A stretch of 64,000 nt of DNA from Thermoactinospora rubra (GTDB lineage Bacteria > Actinomycetota > Actinomycetes > Streptosporangiales > Streptosporangiaceae), in NCBI RefSeq assembly GCF_002093975.1, contig NZ_MSZZ01000042.1:62001-126000 (forward strand). Direction: 5' to 3'. Under the pieces are notes generated by a model. The model did no database searches. It was not told the origin of the DNA and saw only the letters and a program-made list of their open reading frames with translations. Below are positions 43,614-52,684 of the stretch, piece by piece (within the stretch, counting starts at the first letter, position 1; each line of letters begins with the position of its first letter). A program made the position numbers and the translations under genes.

Positions 43614-46600
43614 CGTGAGGTCTCCTGTACGGCGGAGCGGACGAGGTCGGTGAGACGGCCGGCGGTGGGCTTGCGGTACAGCTCGGCCAGGGAGATGCGC
43701 ACGCCGTGCTCCTTCTTCAGCCAGCCGACGAGGCGGGCCATGGCCAGCGAGTCGCCGCCGGAGGCGAAGAAGTCGGCGTCGAGGTGGCGGGGCGGCCGGC
43801 CCAGCGCGGCCCGCCAGCCGTCGAAGGCGATCCGTTCCGGAGTGCCGGCAGGCGGCCCTTCCGCGGCGTTCGCTTCCGGGGTGCCGGCAGGCGGCCCTTC
43901 CGCGGTGGTCTCCTGCGCCGGTTCCGCGGGGGCGGGATGCCCCTGGGATTCCGTCGCCGGTGTCCCGGCGTCGGATGGCGCCTCGGCCGAGGCGGCCGGC
44001 CGCGCCACCCGTTCCAGCCCGGCCCGGTCCACCTTCCCGTTGGCGGTGATCGGGATTTCCGGCACGACCGCCCACAGGCTGGGCACCGCGTACCCCGGGA
44101 GCGTCCTGGCCGCCTCCGCGTGCACCTGCCGGACGAGGTCCGATGCGTCGGCGGGCCCGGCGGGGACGACGGCGGCCAGCAACCGCCGCGAGTCGGCGTC
44201 CGCGCCGACGGTCACCACGACGGCGTCGCGCACCCCGGGGTGTTCCAGCAGCGGCCGCACCACCTCCTCCAGCTCGATGCGGAAGCCCCGGATCTTCACC
44301 TGCTGGTCGCGCCGGCCCAGGTAGCGCCAGCGTCCCTGGCCGTCCAGCCGAACCAGGTCGCCGGTGCGGTACGTGCGCGCGCCGTCGCCGGGAGCCGCCA
44401 AGGAGAACGCCTCGTCCGGGCCGCCGAGGTAGCCCAGCGCGAGACCGCTGCCCGTGGCGTACAGCTCGCCGACGCCGCCGGGCGGCACGATCCGGCCGTC
44501 CGCGTCCAGCGCGATCGTCCCGGTGCCGGGGATGGCCGTGCCGATGGGCAGCGGATCGTCCACGTCGCTCTCGCTGTCGGCGTGGTAGACGGTGGTGAAG
44601 GTGGTGTTCTCGGTCGGGCCGTACCCGTTGGTGACGCGCAGCCCCGGCCGGCGCCGCAGCAGCGCGCGGACCTGGGCGGGCGGGACGACGTCCCCGCCGG
44701 TCAGGACCTGGCGCACGCGGCCGAAGGCCTCCGGCGCGAGGTCGGCCATGATGCGGAAGAGCCCGGCGGTCAGCCAGAGCACTGTGACGTCCCGCTCGGC
44801 GAGGAAGGCGGCCAGGTCGGGCGGGCTGGGCACGCCGGGCGGGTAGACCTCGACGCAGCCGCCGCCCGCCAGCGGTCCGAAGATCTCCAGCGTGGAGGCG
44901 TCGAAGGCGAGCGGCGCCAGCCGCAGCATGCGCTCGCCGGGCCCGCAGGGCGCCACCGGGTCCGGCCCGGCCACCAGCCGGGCGATCGCCCGGTGCGGCA
45001 CCCGCACCCCCTTGGGCACGCCCGTGGAGCCGGAGGTGAAGGCCACGTACGCCACGTCGGACGGCTCGGCCCCCGCCTCAGGCGAAGGCGCCGGGGCGCA
45101 GGTGAAGGGGTCGAGCGGCGGCACGGCGGCACAGCCTTCCGGCGCCAGCGCGGCGAGGCGGGCCGCGACCGGCTCCGGCCCCACGACCGCGGCCGGCCGG
45201 GCGGTCTCGAGCATGGCCCGCAGCCGCGTCTCGGGCAGGCCGGGGTCGACGCCGACGTAGCCGGCTCCCAGCCGCAGCACGGCCAGCACCGCCACGATCT
45301 CGGCGGCGCTGCGCGGCTGGGCGATGGCCACGAGCTGCCCGGCCCGCACGCCGCGCGTGGCCAGCGCGTGCGCCTGCGCCTCGGCGGCCGCGACGAGCCG
45401 GGCGTAATCGAGCGTCCGCCCGTCGGCGTCGCGCACGGCCGGGGCGCCCGGGTGGCGGCGTGCCGTACCGGCCACCAGGCTCCACACGTCGGCGTCCACG
45501 TCACCGGGCGTGGAGCGGGCCGCCAGCAGCCGTCGGTGCTGGGCGGCCGACACGGTGCGGGCCTCGCCCAGCGGCCCGCCGGCCGCCAGCTCCACGAGTG
45601 CGGCGTCCAGCGAGTCCAGCAGGTCGGCCGCCTCGGCGGGGGTGAGGACGGCGCTGCCGTACTCCAGGACCAGCCGGGGACGCCCGCCGCCGCGCTGGAG
45701 AAACAGCGACAGCTCGAACGGCGCGCCGCCGCAGTGTCCCTCGTGCACGACGGCGTCGGTCTCGCCGAAGGAGACCCGTTCGGGCAGCAGCTCGTCGTGC
45801 ACGCCGAGGACGGCCTGCACGAGCGGCGAGCGCGGGCCGCCGTGGGCGTTCAGGTGGTCCACCAACCGCTCGAAGGGCACCTCCTGGGCGGCCACCGCGT
45901 CGGCGAGGGCTTCGGCCACCGAGGCGATGTACTCGCCCGTGCCGCCCTTGTCGTCGATCACGCAGCGCACGGGCGCGACCCGGGAGCAGGCGGCGACCAC
46001 CTCGGCCAGCTCCGGCGTCGGCCGGGCCGCGCCGGCCAGGCCGATCAGCACCTCCCGCCCGCCGGTGCGCCGCGCCAGAACCAGCGCGTAGGCGGCCAGG
46101 AGCACCACCGTGCCGGTGACGCCGTGGCGGCGGGCGGCCTCCCGCCACGCGGTCACGGCCTCGGGCGAGAGGGTGGCGGCGATCCGCACGCCGGTGCCGT
46201 CGTGCCGTGGCGACGGGCCGAGGTCGGTGGGCAGGTTCAGGCTGGTGGGCGCGCCCGCCAGCTGCTCGACGCGGCGCCGGGTGAGCTCCTCCAGCCGTCC
46301 GCTCTCGCTCAGTGCTTGGTGGCGGCGGGCGGCGAGCTCGGGGGAGGGGCCGGGCGAGTCGTCCGGCTCCCGGTACTGCCGGCCGAGCTCGCGCAGCAGC
46401 AGGCCGATGGCCCAGCCGTCCACCAGCGCGTGGTGGACCAGCAGGGACACCAGGTGCCAGGGCTCGCCGCCGTCCGGGCGCACCTCGGTGAGCGCGAAGA
46501 CCACCGGCGGGCGGGCGAAGGGGTGCAGCAGCCGCGCGCCGGCCGCGCCGAGCTGCCGGTGCACCTGCTCGACCGGATCGACGCCGGGCGCGGGCCGGAG

Positions 46601-47095
46601 CACCTGGCGCAGGACGTACGGCCGGCCGCGCGGCAGGACCCTGCGGCGCGGCCCGGCCTCGCCGTCGGACGGCTCGAAGACGGTCCGCAAGGACTCGTGC
46701 CGGTCGACCAGCCGTTGCAGGGCGCCTCCGAGCCGCCCCTCATCCAGCAGGGCGGAGCTCCGCAGGGAGAACAGCAGGTGGTAGGCCGAGGACCAGCCGA
46801 GCGACTCGCCGAACAGGATGCCCTCCTGCGCGGGCAGCAACGGGCGGCCGCCGGGCGGCGGCTCCTGCCCGGCCGCGGACACCAGGGGGGCGGCCTCGGC
46901 CAGCACCTCGGCCAGGGGCCTGCGGCCGAGCAGGGCGGCCAGCTCAGGAACCCGGCCGGCCTGCCTGCCCGCCTCCGCGACCAGCGTCATGGCCAGCAGC
47001 GAGGTCCCGCCGAGCGCGGTGAAGGAGTGGACGGCCGCCTCGCGCGCCAGCTCCTCTTCTGGACGGCCGAGCAGCCGTGCGGCCAGCCCGATCAT
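43610..47095 (-). CDS. Nonribosomal peptide synthetase, T-C-A-T
   Basis: An 1161-residue synthetase module. An N-terminal carrier domain (GGTSLL, Ser32) is followed by condensation (HHALVDGW, about 220-227), adenylation (A3 FTSGSTGVPKG about 686, A5 NGYGPTE about 822, A7 YRTGDL about 906, A10 Lys in NGKVDR) and a C-terminal carrier (GGDSLA, Ser about 1114). Aligned by eye to PheA, the ten-residue code reads DALWLGGTFK, close to the Val-type DAFWIGGTFK. The ATG at 47095 overlaps the upstream NRPS stop. The A-to-T linker contains a duplicated AEGPPAGTPE. There is no epimerase or terminal thioesterase domain. Confidence 0.93.
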   Translation of the reverse strand: MIGLAARLLGRPEEELAREAAVHSFTALGGTSLLAMTLVAEAGRQAGRVPELAALLGRRPLAEVLAEAAPLVSAAGQEPPPGGRPLLPAQEGILFGESLGWSSAYHLLFSLRSSALLDEGRLGGALQRLVDRHESLRTVFEPSDGEAGPRRRVLPRGRPYVLRQVLRPAPGVDPVEQVHRQLGAAGARLLHPFARPPVVFALTEVRPDGGEPWHLVSLLVHHALVDGWAIGLLLRELGRQYREPDDSPGPSPELAARRHQALSESGRLEELTRRRVEQLAGAPTSLNLPTDLGPSPRHDGTGVRIAATLSPEAVTAWREAARRHGVTGTVVLLAAYALVLARRTGGREVLIGLAGAARPTPELAEVVAACSRVAPVRCVIDDKGGTGEYIASVAEALADAVAAQEVPFERLVDHLNAHGGPRSPLVQAVLGVHDELLPERVSFGETDAVVHEGHCGGAPFELSLFLQRGGGRPRLVLEYGSAVLTPAEAADLLDSLDAALVELAAGGPLGEARTVSAAQHRRLLAARSTPGDVDADVWSLVAGTARRHPGAPAVRDADGRTLDYARLVAAAEAQAHALATRGVRAGQLVAIAQPRSAAEIVAVLAVLRLGAGYVGVDPGLPETRLRAMLETARPAAVVGPEPVAARLAALAPEGCAAVPPLDPFTCAPAPSPEAGAEPSDVAYVAFTSGSTGVPKGVRVPHRAIARLVAGPDPVAPCGPGERMLRLAPLAFDASTLEIFGPLAGGGCVEVYPPGVPSPPDLAAFLAERDVTVLWLTAGLFRIMADLAPEAFGRVRQVLTGGDVVPPAQVRALLRRRPGLRVTNGYGPTENTTFTTVYHADSESDVDDPLPIGTAIPGTGTIALDADGRIVPPGGVGELYATGSGLALGYLGGPDEAFSLAAPGDGARTYRTGDLVRLDGQGRWRYLGRRDQQVKIRGFRIELEEVVRPLLEHPGVRDAVVVTVGADADSRRLLAAVVPAGPADASDLVRQVHAEAARTLPGYAVPSLWAVVPEIPITANGKVDRAGLERVARPAASAEAPSDAGTPATESQGHPAPAEPAQETTAEGPPAGTPEANAAEGPPAGTPERIAFDGWRAALGRPPRHLDADFFASGGDSLAMARLVGWLKKEHGVRISLAELYRKPTAGRLTDLVRSAVQETSR
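43835..43905. repeat. 32-bp direct repeat within the NRPS linker
   Basis: Two 32-base copies (43835-43866 and 43874-43905) differ at one position and encode AEGPPAGTPE twice in the flexible linker between the A and T domains. The seven bases between complete a short duplication, so linker length may vary. Confidence 0.85.
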
Positions 47096-48549
47096 CGCGC
47101 CCGCCCGGACAGCAGCTCGAGCGTGCGCTGGACCAGGCCCTCGATGGTCGAGACCGCGTAGTGGTCGGTGCTGAACTTGATCGTGAAGGTCAGCGCGTCG
47201 TCGATGACGTCGCCTTCGAGCATGAGCCGGTAGGGCTCGGTCTGCGCCGGCGACCTCATCCCCCGCGGCGGCTGGGCGGCGGGACGCAGCCGGCTGGAGC
47301 GGCGCTCGTTGAGCCTGGCGAACTGGCCGCGGAAGTTCATGCGCACGAGGCTGGAGGGCAGGTCGCCCAGCGCCTTCCGGCCGCCGGTGAAGCGCAGCGC
47401 GTCGAAGGAGAACCGCTGCGCGGGCAGCCGCCGCAGGTCTTCCTGCGCCCGCTCCCACCAGGTCGCCGCGTCCCCGGCGCGGAAGACGATCGGATAGGTG
47501 GCCTGGAGGTAGCCGATGGTCCTGGTGAGGTCCGCGCCGAACTCGTCGCGTGCGTGGTGGTAGGCGTCCACGCTGAGCGCGGGCAGGTCGAAGCGCTCCA
47601 TCACGGCGGTCGCGGCGGCCGCGGTGAGCAGCGCGTCCGCCCCCGCCGGGGCCTCCTCCAGCGTGCCGGACACGGTGGTCATGGTCGGGAGCGTGGCGGG
47701 GCCCGTCTTCTCGACCGGCACCGGGCTCACCCGATCCCAGGGCAGCCGCGCCCACGCCGCCTCCGCCTCCGCCGCCTGCGGCCCGTCCAGCCACCGCTGG
47801 ACGGCCGCCGCGTGCTGCCTGGGCTGGACGGCGGGCGGCTCCCCTGCACGGCCGTCGAGCAGCAGTTCCTCCAGGTCGTCGGCCAGCACGGCCAGCGAGT
47901 AGCCGTCCAGGGTGAGGTGGTGCACGATCACCTGCAGCAGGCGCGGCCCCGGAACCCAGGCGGCGGACAGGACGACGCCCTTGGCCAGGTCGTGGCCGCG
48001 CTGCTGGGCGGCAAGCGCGGAACCCGCCTCGGCCTCTTCGACCTCCAGCACGGTGAGCGGCTCGCCCGGCACCTCGGGCAGCACGCGCGCCGTCGCGGAG
48101 GCCAGGTCGTAGGCGGTGCGCAGCGCCTCGTGCCGGTCGGCCAGCCGGCGCAGCGCCTCGGCGATCCCGCCGGGCTCCGGCCGCTCGTCGAGCTGGAAGA
48201 TCCAGCCGAGGTTGAAGTGGTCGGGCTCGGCGAACCGGTTGGCCACCCACCGGGCCTGCGTCGGCAGCAGCGGCGCCGTCCCGGCGTCGGCGAGCGGCAG
48301 CCCGGCCCGCGCGTCGGGCGCGGGCCGCAACCGCTGGAGGATGCCGTCGAAGGTCCGGCCGAGCAGCACGTCCTTGGGCCCGACGGCCACGCCTTCGCGG
48401 CGCAGCCGGGAGACCATCCGCGCGATCAGCAGGGAGTCGCCGCCGGAGCCGAAGAAGTCGCTGCCGGGCTCGGGCTCGCGGCCCAGCGCCTCGCGCCAGG
48501 CGTGCCGCAGCCGGTCGGCCATGATCGCTGGGGTGCTGGTGTCGCTCAT
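47092..48549 (-). CDS. Nonribosomal peptide synthetase, T-C didomain
   Basis: A 485-residue protein with an N-terminal carrier domain (FFGSGGDSLL, Ser39) and a condensation domain with HHLTLDGYS (about 209-217). No adenylation domain is present, so its carrier must be charged in trans. It lies upstream of the T-C-A-T protein and overlaps it by four bases, and the two probably act in line. The C domain's fold is complete, including a DFGTR-like region read as EFGADLTRTIG. What its carrier holds (an amino acid, an acyl or an aminosugar-derived group) cannot be told. Confidence 0.9.
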   Translation of the reverse strand: MSDTSTPAIMADRLRHAWREALGREPEPGSDFFGSGGDSLLIARMVSRLRREGVAVGPKDVLLGRTFDGILQRLRPAPDARAGLPLADAGTAPLLPTQARWVANRFAEPDHFNLGWIFQLDERPEPGGIAEALRRLADRHEALRTAYDLASATARVLPEVPGEPLTVLEVEEAEAGSALAAQQRGHDLAKGVVLSAAWVPGPRLLQVIVHHLTLDGYSLAVLADDLEELLLDGRAGEPPAVQPRQHAAAVQRWLDGPQAAEAEAAWARLPWDRVSPVPVEKTGPATLPTMTTVSGTLEEAPAGADALLTAAAATAVMERFDLPALSVDAYHHARDEFGADLTRTIGYLQATYPIVFRAGDAATWWERAQEDLRRLPAQRFSFDALRFTGGRKALGDLPSSLVRMNFRGQFARLNERRSSRLRPAAQPPRGMRSPAQTEPYRLMLEGDVIDDALTFTIKFSTDHYAVSTIEGLVQRTLELLSGRAR

Positions 48550-48555
48550 GTCAGC

Positions 48556-49350
48556 TCACTTTCCGGGACGTGGCAGGCATCGACCGGTCAGGTGGACGAG
48601 GTGGAGGAAGCGGTTGGTGGCCCGTACGGCGGGCCGTACGCCGGGGGCGGGCCGCGCGGCCTCCCGCAGCAGCTCGGGCAGCGGCAACGGGCGGGAGCAG
48701 CGGCCGGCGCCGAAGGCGTCGCGCACCGCGCGGCCGAACCCCTTGCTGTGGCGGTGGACGACGACCAGGGAGGGCACGAAGTGGACGGCGAGGTCGAGCT
48801 GGGCCAGGTTGTCCACGATCGAGTTGTCGCCGCCCGGGCCGGTGACGGACATGCCGCCCGCGGCCAGGAAGGCGTCGCACCAGATGGCGCTGTTGCCTCC
48901 GGCGAAGAAGGCGACCCGGGCGCCGGGGCGCAGGCCCCGGTAGCGCTGGTCGTAGCGGGCCTGGCGGGCCTGGGAGACCAGGCCGGAGTCGAACGGCAGC
49001 ACCCGGCCGGTGATCCCGCCGCGCTCGGGGGTGAGCTCGCGGACGATCGTGGTGAGCCAGTCGGCCCTGGGCAGCGCGTCGTCGTCGAGGAAGCCGAGGA
49101 TCGGGGAGCGGGCCTGTTCGGCGGCGAGCATGCGGGAGCGCATGGCGCCGAGCGAGACGGGGTTGCGGAGCACCCGGACCGGCAGCCCGGGCACCCGCGC
49201 CGCGTCGGTGATCCTCGGCCAGGATCCGTCGTCGACGACGATCACCTCGTGCAGCAGCGTGGTGTCGCACTCGGCCAGCGCGAGCAGGGTGCGCCGCAGG
49301 TCCCGGTAGCGGTCACGGCTGGGCACGATCACGGTGACGGGCGCGACCAC
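48556..49350 (-). CDS. Family 2 glycosyltransferase
   Basis: A 264-residue GT-A-fold glycosyltransferase. VTVIVPSRDRYRDLRRTL, EVIVVDDGS and FLDDDALPRADWL (the D-x-D-like metal site) are all present, and there is no membrane helix, so it acts in the cytoplasm. The GTG at 49350 has GGAGG at ideal spacing; a TTG at 49362 is the alternative. It starts inside the end of the deacetylase gene (22-base overlap) and ends six bases before the T-C NRPS gene. It probably adds a sugar to the NRPS-derived product or a precursor. Confidence 0.9.
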   Translation of the reverse strand: MVAPVTVIVPSRDRYRDLRRTLLALAECDTTLLHEVIVVDDGSWPRITDAARVPGLPVRVLRNPVSLGAMRSRMLAAEQARSPILGFLDDDALPRADWLTTIVRELTPERGGITGRVLPFDSGLVSQARQARYDQRYRGLRPGARVAFFAGGNSAIWCDAFLAAGGMSVTGPGGDNSIVDNLAQLDLAVHFVPSLVVVHRHSKGFGRAVRDAFGAGRCSRPLPLPELLREAARPAPGVRPAVRATNRFLHLVHLTGRCLPRPGK

Positions 49351-50036
49351 TGGTGCCTCCAATCACGGCAGAGGGCAGGCCACGACGGCTCGTGCCCCAC
49401 GGGCAGGTAGGTGCGGCGGATGGCGTGCGGCGCCCGCGTCCAGGGCACGGGGTCGGCCTTGACGGTGCCGAAGGCCAGCGTGTGCGGCGGCACCACGGGA
49501 GCCGTGGGCGGCAGGCCGTAGGGGTAGGCCAGCGGCGGCGCCTGCACGCCCAGCCGGTCCTCCAGGACGGCGAGCGAGCCGGTTATCTCGCGGCGTTGCT
49601 CGTCCGGCGGAAGCTCGGGCAGCTTGCGGTGGGTCAGGGTGTGCGAGCCGATCCGGTGGCCCGCCCGTCGCAGGTCGGCCAGCTCCGCCCAGGTGAGGGC
49701 GTCTCCTCCGGCGTCGGCGCGCTCGGCGATGACGAAGAACAGCGCCTTGACGCCCAGCTCGTCCAGGATCGGGACGGCGTGGTCCAGCGTGTCGCGGTGG
49801 CCGTCGTCGAAGGTGATGAGGACCGTGGGCCGGTCCGGGGGCGGACCGTCCAGCTCGGCGGGGTCCAGCGCCGGGCCGACGTGCTCCAGGACGGTCTCCA
49901 GGCCGTGCGCGAAGGCCCGCGGGGTCAGCGAGGTGTAGTGGTCCAGGTCGGGGTGGACGTGGTGGAAGTACAGCACGAGCGGCCAGCCGGGCGCCGAGCC
50001 CTGGACGGCGCGTGCCACCTGTTCGGGAACGGTCAT
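49329..50036 (-). CDS. Polysaccharide deacetylase-family protein (CE4)
   Basis: A 235-residue NodB-like deacetylase. The catalytic and metal motif TFDDG (75-79) and the His pair SHTLTH (His132, His136) are intact, and FFVIAERA and LAYPYGLPP fit the family. No signal peptide is present, so it works inside the cell, unlike most cell-wall deacetylases. In this operon it may remove an N-acetyl group from a sugar, which would free an amine for coupling by the C domains. The ATG overlaps the upstream stop (ATGA). Confidence 0.88.
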   Translation of the reverse strand: MTVPEQVARAVQGSAPGWPLVLYFHHVHPDLDHYTSLTPRAFAHGLETVLEHVGPALDPAELDGPPPDRPTVLITFDDGHRDTLDHAVPILDELGVKALFFVIAERADAGGDALTWAELADLRRAGHRIGSHTLTHRKLPELPPDEQRREITGSLAVLEDRLGVQAPPLAYPYGLPPTAPVVPPHTLAFGTVKADPVPWTRAPHAIRRTYLPVGHEPSWPALCRDWRHQWSRPSP

Positions 50037-51439
50037 GCCGTCACCCGCCAGCCGAGGGCGTCGGCGACGGCCGCCGCCACCGGGATGCCCTCCCGCTCCG
50101 CGCGGGCGGTGCTCATGGCCTCCTTCTGGTCGGGGAAGTACGGCATCGGCGGGTCCTCGTCGTAGCCGTCCACGACTGCCTGGCGCAGCTCGTCGATCAG
50201 CTTGTCCGCGGCCGGGAGCCCGAAGCCGTCGAGGGACAGGCCGACGAAGAGCTGGCTGCAGTTCATCGGCCGGTCGAGGTGCTTGCGCTGCTTGGCCACG
50301 CGCGGGCTGATCGTGTGCCCGCCGAGCATCCCGGCCAGCACCTCGGCCATGACGGTCACGCCGAGGCCCTTGTAGCCGCCGAAGACCGGCACCGAGCCGC
50401 CGCGTTCCAGGTCGGCCGGGTCGGTGGTGGGCCGTCCCGCGCGGTCCAGCAGCCAGTCGGGCGGGATGGTCCTGCCGCGGGCGGCGGCGTCGCGGATCTT
50501 GCCGAGCGCGACCACCCCGGTGGCGAAGTCCACCACGAACGGCTCCTCGCCGTCGGTGGGCGTGACGAGGCAGACCGCGTTGCTGCCGAGCGTGGGCCGG
50601 GCCGCTCCGGGCGCCGCCAGGCTGGGTCCCGAGATGTTGTACAGCAGGCCGACCACGCGGTGCCGCTGGAACGGCCACCGGTAGGCGGCCATCATGCCCA
50701 CGTGGTTGTTGTTGCGGACCGCGACCGCCGCGACGCCGTGCCGCGACGCGGCCTCCGCGCACCACTCCGCGGCCCTGGCGGCGGCGACCTGGCCGAATCC
50801 GACGCGGGCGTCGACGACGGCCACCGCGCCCTGCTCGGTCACGACGGGCTCGGCGGCCGGGTCGATGCCGCCCGCCTCCACCCGCTGGAGGTAGGTGGGC
50901 AGCAGCCCCACGCCGTGCGAGTGGTGGCCCCGCACGTCGGCCTCGACGAGCACGTCGGCGACCAGGCGGGCGGTCTCGGGCGCGGCCCCGGCCGAGAGCA
51001 GGGCGTCGACCGCCCGCTCTCGCACCTCCGGGACGGGCAGGCGCAGCCCCTCGTCTTCCGGCTCCTCGGTCTCGGCCACGACGGTGCCGTTGACGAGGCG
51101 GAACACCTGATCGGCGAGCCGCCGCCCGTCCCTGGTCGCCTCCTTGCACAGCAACAGCGTGCTCTGGCCGGCCGCCTTGCGCCGCTCGACCAGCCTGGCG
51201 AGCCGCTCGTACGGCAGGCGGTCGGCGTCGTCCACGACCAGGGCCGTGCCCTTCACCTCGCCGAACCTGGCCCGCAGGTCGCCGCGCAGCACGGCCGCCA
51301 GCACGCTCTTGCCCGCTCCCTGCGCGGCGTGCACCAGCGCGGTGCTGCCGTCGGGCACTTCCAGGTCCAGGCCGCGCAGGACCACCTCCTCGTGGTGTCG
51401 CCGCCCGACCGTGACGACCAGGTCGCGAACGCTGAGCAT
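50033..51439 (-). CDS. Fusion of ABC-like ATPase fragment and Ldh2-family dehydrogenase
   Basis: A 468-residue fusion. Residues 1-125 start like an ABC ATPase (MLSVRDLVVTVG, QGAGKS with Lys44) and have a Walker B-like ALVVDDADRL (66-75). Only about 25 residues separate the two, so the helical domain and LSGGQ signature are gone. Residues from about 131 are a full Ldh2/malate dehydrogenase-type oxidoreductase (RGHHSHGVGLLPTYL, GFGQVAA, HVGMMAAYR), a family that includes ureidoglycolate dehydrogenase and the cyclic imine reductase DpkA. The fusion is in one frame with no stop. It overlaps both neighbours. Its reaction in the pathway is unknown. Confidence 0.88.
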   Translation of the reverse strand: MLSVRDLVVTVGRRHHEEVVLRGLDLEVPDGSTALVHAAQGAGKSVLAAVLRGDLRARFGEVKGTALVVDDADRLPYERLARLVERRKAAGQSTLLLCKEATRDGRRLADQVFRLVNGTVVAETEEPEDEGLRLPVPEVRERAVDALLSAGAAPETARLVADVLVEADVRGHHSHGVGLLPTYLQRVEAGGIDPAAEPVVTEQGAVAVVDARVGFGQVAAARAAEWCAEAASRHGVAAVAVRNNNHVGMMAAYRWPFQRHRVVGLLYNISGPSLAAPGAARPTLGSNAVCLVTPTDGEEPFVVDFATGVVALGKIRDAAARGRTIPPDWLLDRAGRPTTDPADLERGGSVPVFGGYKGLGVTVMAEVLAGMLGGHTISPRVAKQRKHLDRPMNCSQLFVGLSLDGFGLPAADKLIDELRQAVVDGYDEDPPMPYFPDQKEAMSTARAEREGIPVAAAVADALGWRVTA

Positions 51440-52683
51440 CAGCCACTCACCTCCACGGGCTTCAGACGGGGATGGCGGACGGCGAGCCGCCCGCTGAGCA
51501 GCGCCGCCCCGCTGACGAGGAGCGACAGCACGAGCCAGCCGGCCCATCCGGCGTTGGTGAGCAGGAAGGTGATCAGCAGCGATCCGATCGCCTTCTCCGC
51601 GGCGTCGCCGAGCGCGTAGACCGCGAGGTAGCGCCCGCGCAGCCGCTCCGGGGCCAGGCCGGTGCAGACCGTCCACTCACCGGCGGAGGCCAGGAGCTCG
51701 GCGATGGTGTGCATCACGACGGCCACGGCCATGGCGGCGATCGCGACGGCGACGGAGGTGAAGTGCGCGAGGATGTAGGCCCCCGCCGCCGCCGCGAAGG
51801 CGAGCGCCGCCCGGCGGTAGGTGGGTCCCACGTCCGCCGGGCCCGCCAGCCCCTTGGCGGCCCGCACCTGGAACAGCACGACCATCACGGTGTTGGCCGT
51901 GAACAGCACGCCCGCCATGGCCTGCGGGACGCTGGTGTGCTCGACCAGCCACAGGGGCATGCCCACGAGGAACGCATGGGCGTGCAGCAGCACGACGCCG
52001 TTGAGCCCGGCCAGGCAGACGTAACGCCAGTCGGCCAGCACCTCGCGGTAGCCGGTCCCGGCCTCGGCGTCGTCCTTGGCGGGTGGCCTGACCGCGGGCA
52101 CGGCGATCGTCGCCACGAGCACGGCGGCGGTGGCGAAGGTCAGCGCGTCGAGAGCGATCGCGACGAGGTAGGCCTCGCGGGTGCCGATGGCCAGCACCCC
52201 CGCCGCGAGCAGGCCGCCCACGCCGTATCCCGCGTTGCGGACGGACCGGTTGAAGGCCATCAGCTTGCTGCGCGCCTCGCCCTCGGCGATCTGCGCCATG
52301 AAGGCCTGCTTGACGGGCCGTCCCGCGGTGTCGGCCAGCTGTGCCAGCACCACGGCCGGGATGAGCAGCGCCACGCCGTCCACCACGAGATAGCCGGCGG
52401 TGCCGGCCGCGGCGCAGGCGAAGGCGGTGATCGCGGTCGGCTTGACCCCCAGCCGGTCGACGAGGGCCCCGACCACGGGCACCAGCGCCACTCCGGTGAT
52501 GCCCGCGACGCTCATCGCGAGGCCCACCATGACCGGAGGCAGCTTGACGACCTGAGTGAAGTAGATGATGCCGAGCGGCAGCATCAGGCCGGTGCCGAGG
52601 GAGTCGACCACGGCTCCCCACGCCCACCGCCTGACCGCCGGGATGTCCGGAAGCCCCGCCAACCGGAGCGGTAAACCGGCCAT
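51439..52683 (-). CDS. MFS transporter, probable product exporter
   Basis: A 414-residue major facilitator with about twelve predicted helices. The N-terminal half has ALVDRLGVKPTAI (motif A-like) and GRPVKQAFMAQ. Charged loops alternate as expected. It is the only transporter gene in the operon and probably exports the finished compound, giving self-protection. The ATG at 52683 begins one base after the upstream stop, and its own stop shares a base with the next start (TGATG). Confidence 0.9.
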   Translation of the reverse strand: MAGLPLRLAGLPDIPAVRRWAWGAVVDSLGTGLMLPLGIIYFTQVVKLPPVMVGLAMSVAGITGVALVPVVGALVDRLGVKPTAITAFACAAAGTAGYLVVDGVALLIPAVVLAQLADTAGRPVKQAFMAQIAEGEARSKLMAFNRSVRNAGYGVGGLLAAGVLAIGTREAYLVAIALDALTFATAAVLVATIAVPAVRPPAKDDAEAGTGYREVLADWRYVCLAGLNGVVLLHAHAFLVGMPLWLVEHTSVPQAMAGVLFTANTVMVVLFQVRAAKGLAGPADVGPTYRRAALAFAAAAGAYILAHFTSVAVAIAAMAVAVVMHTIAELLASAGEWTVCTGLAPERLRGRYLAVYALGDAAEKAIGSLLITFLLTNAGWAGWLVLSLLVSGAALLSGRLAVRHPRLKPVEVSG

Positions 52684-52684
52684 C

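Noticed and set aside
43610..48250. A single 1546-codon NRPS reading that joins both synthetase genes
   Set aside because: The extra 385 codons are a shadow of the T-C gene, which is intact in another frame; the ATG at 47095 overlaps its stop.
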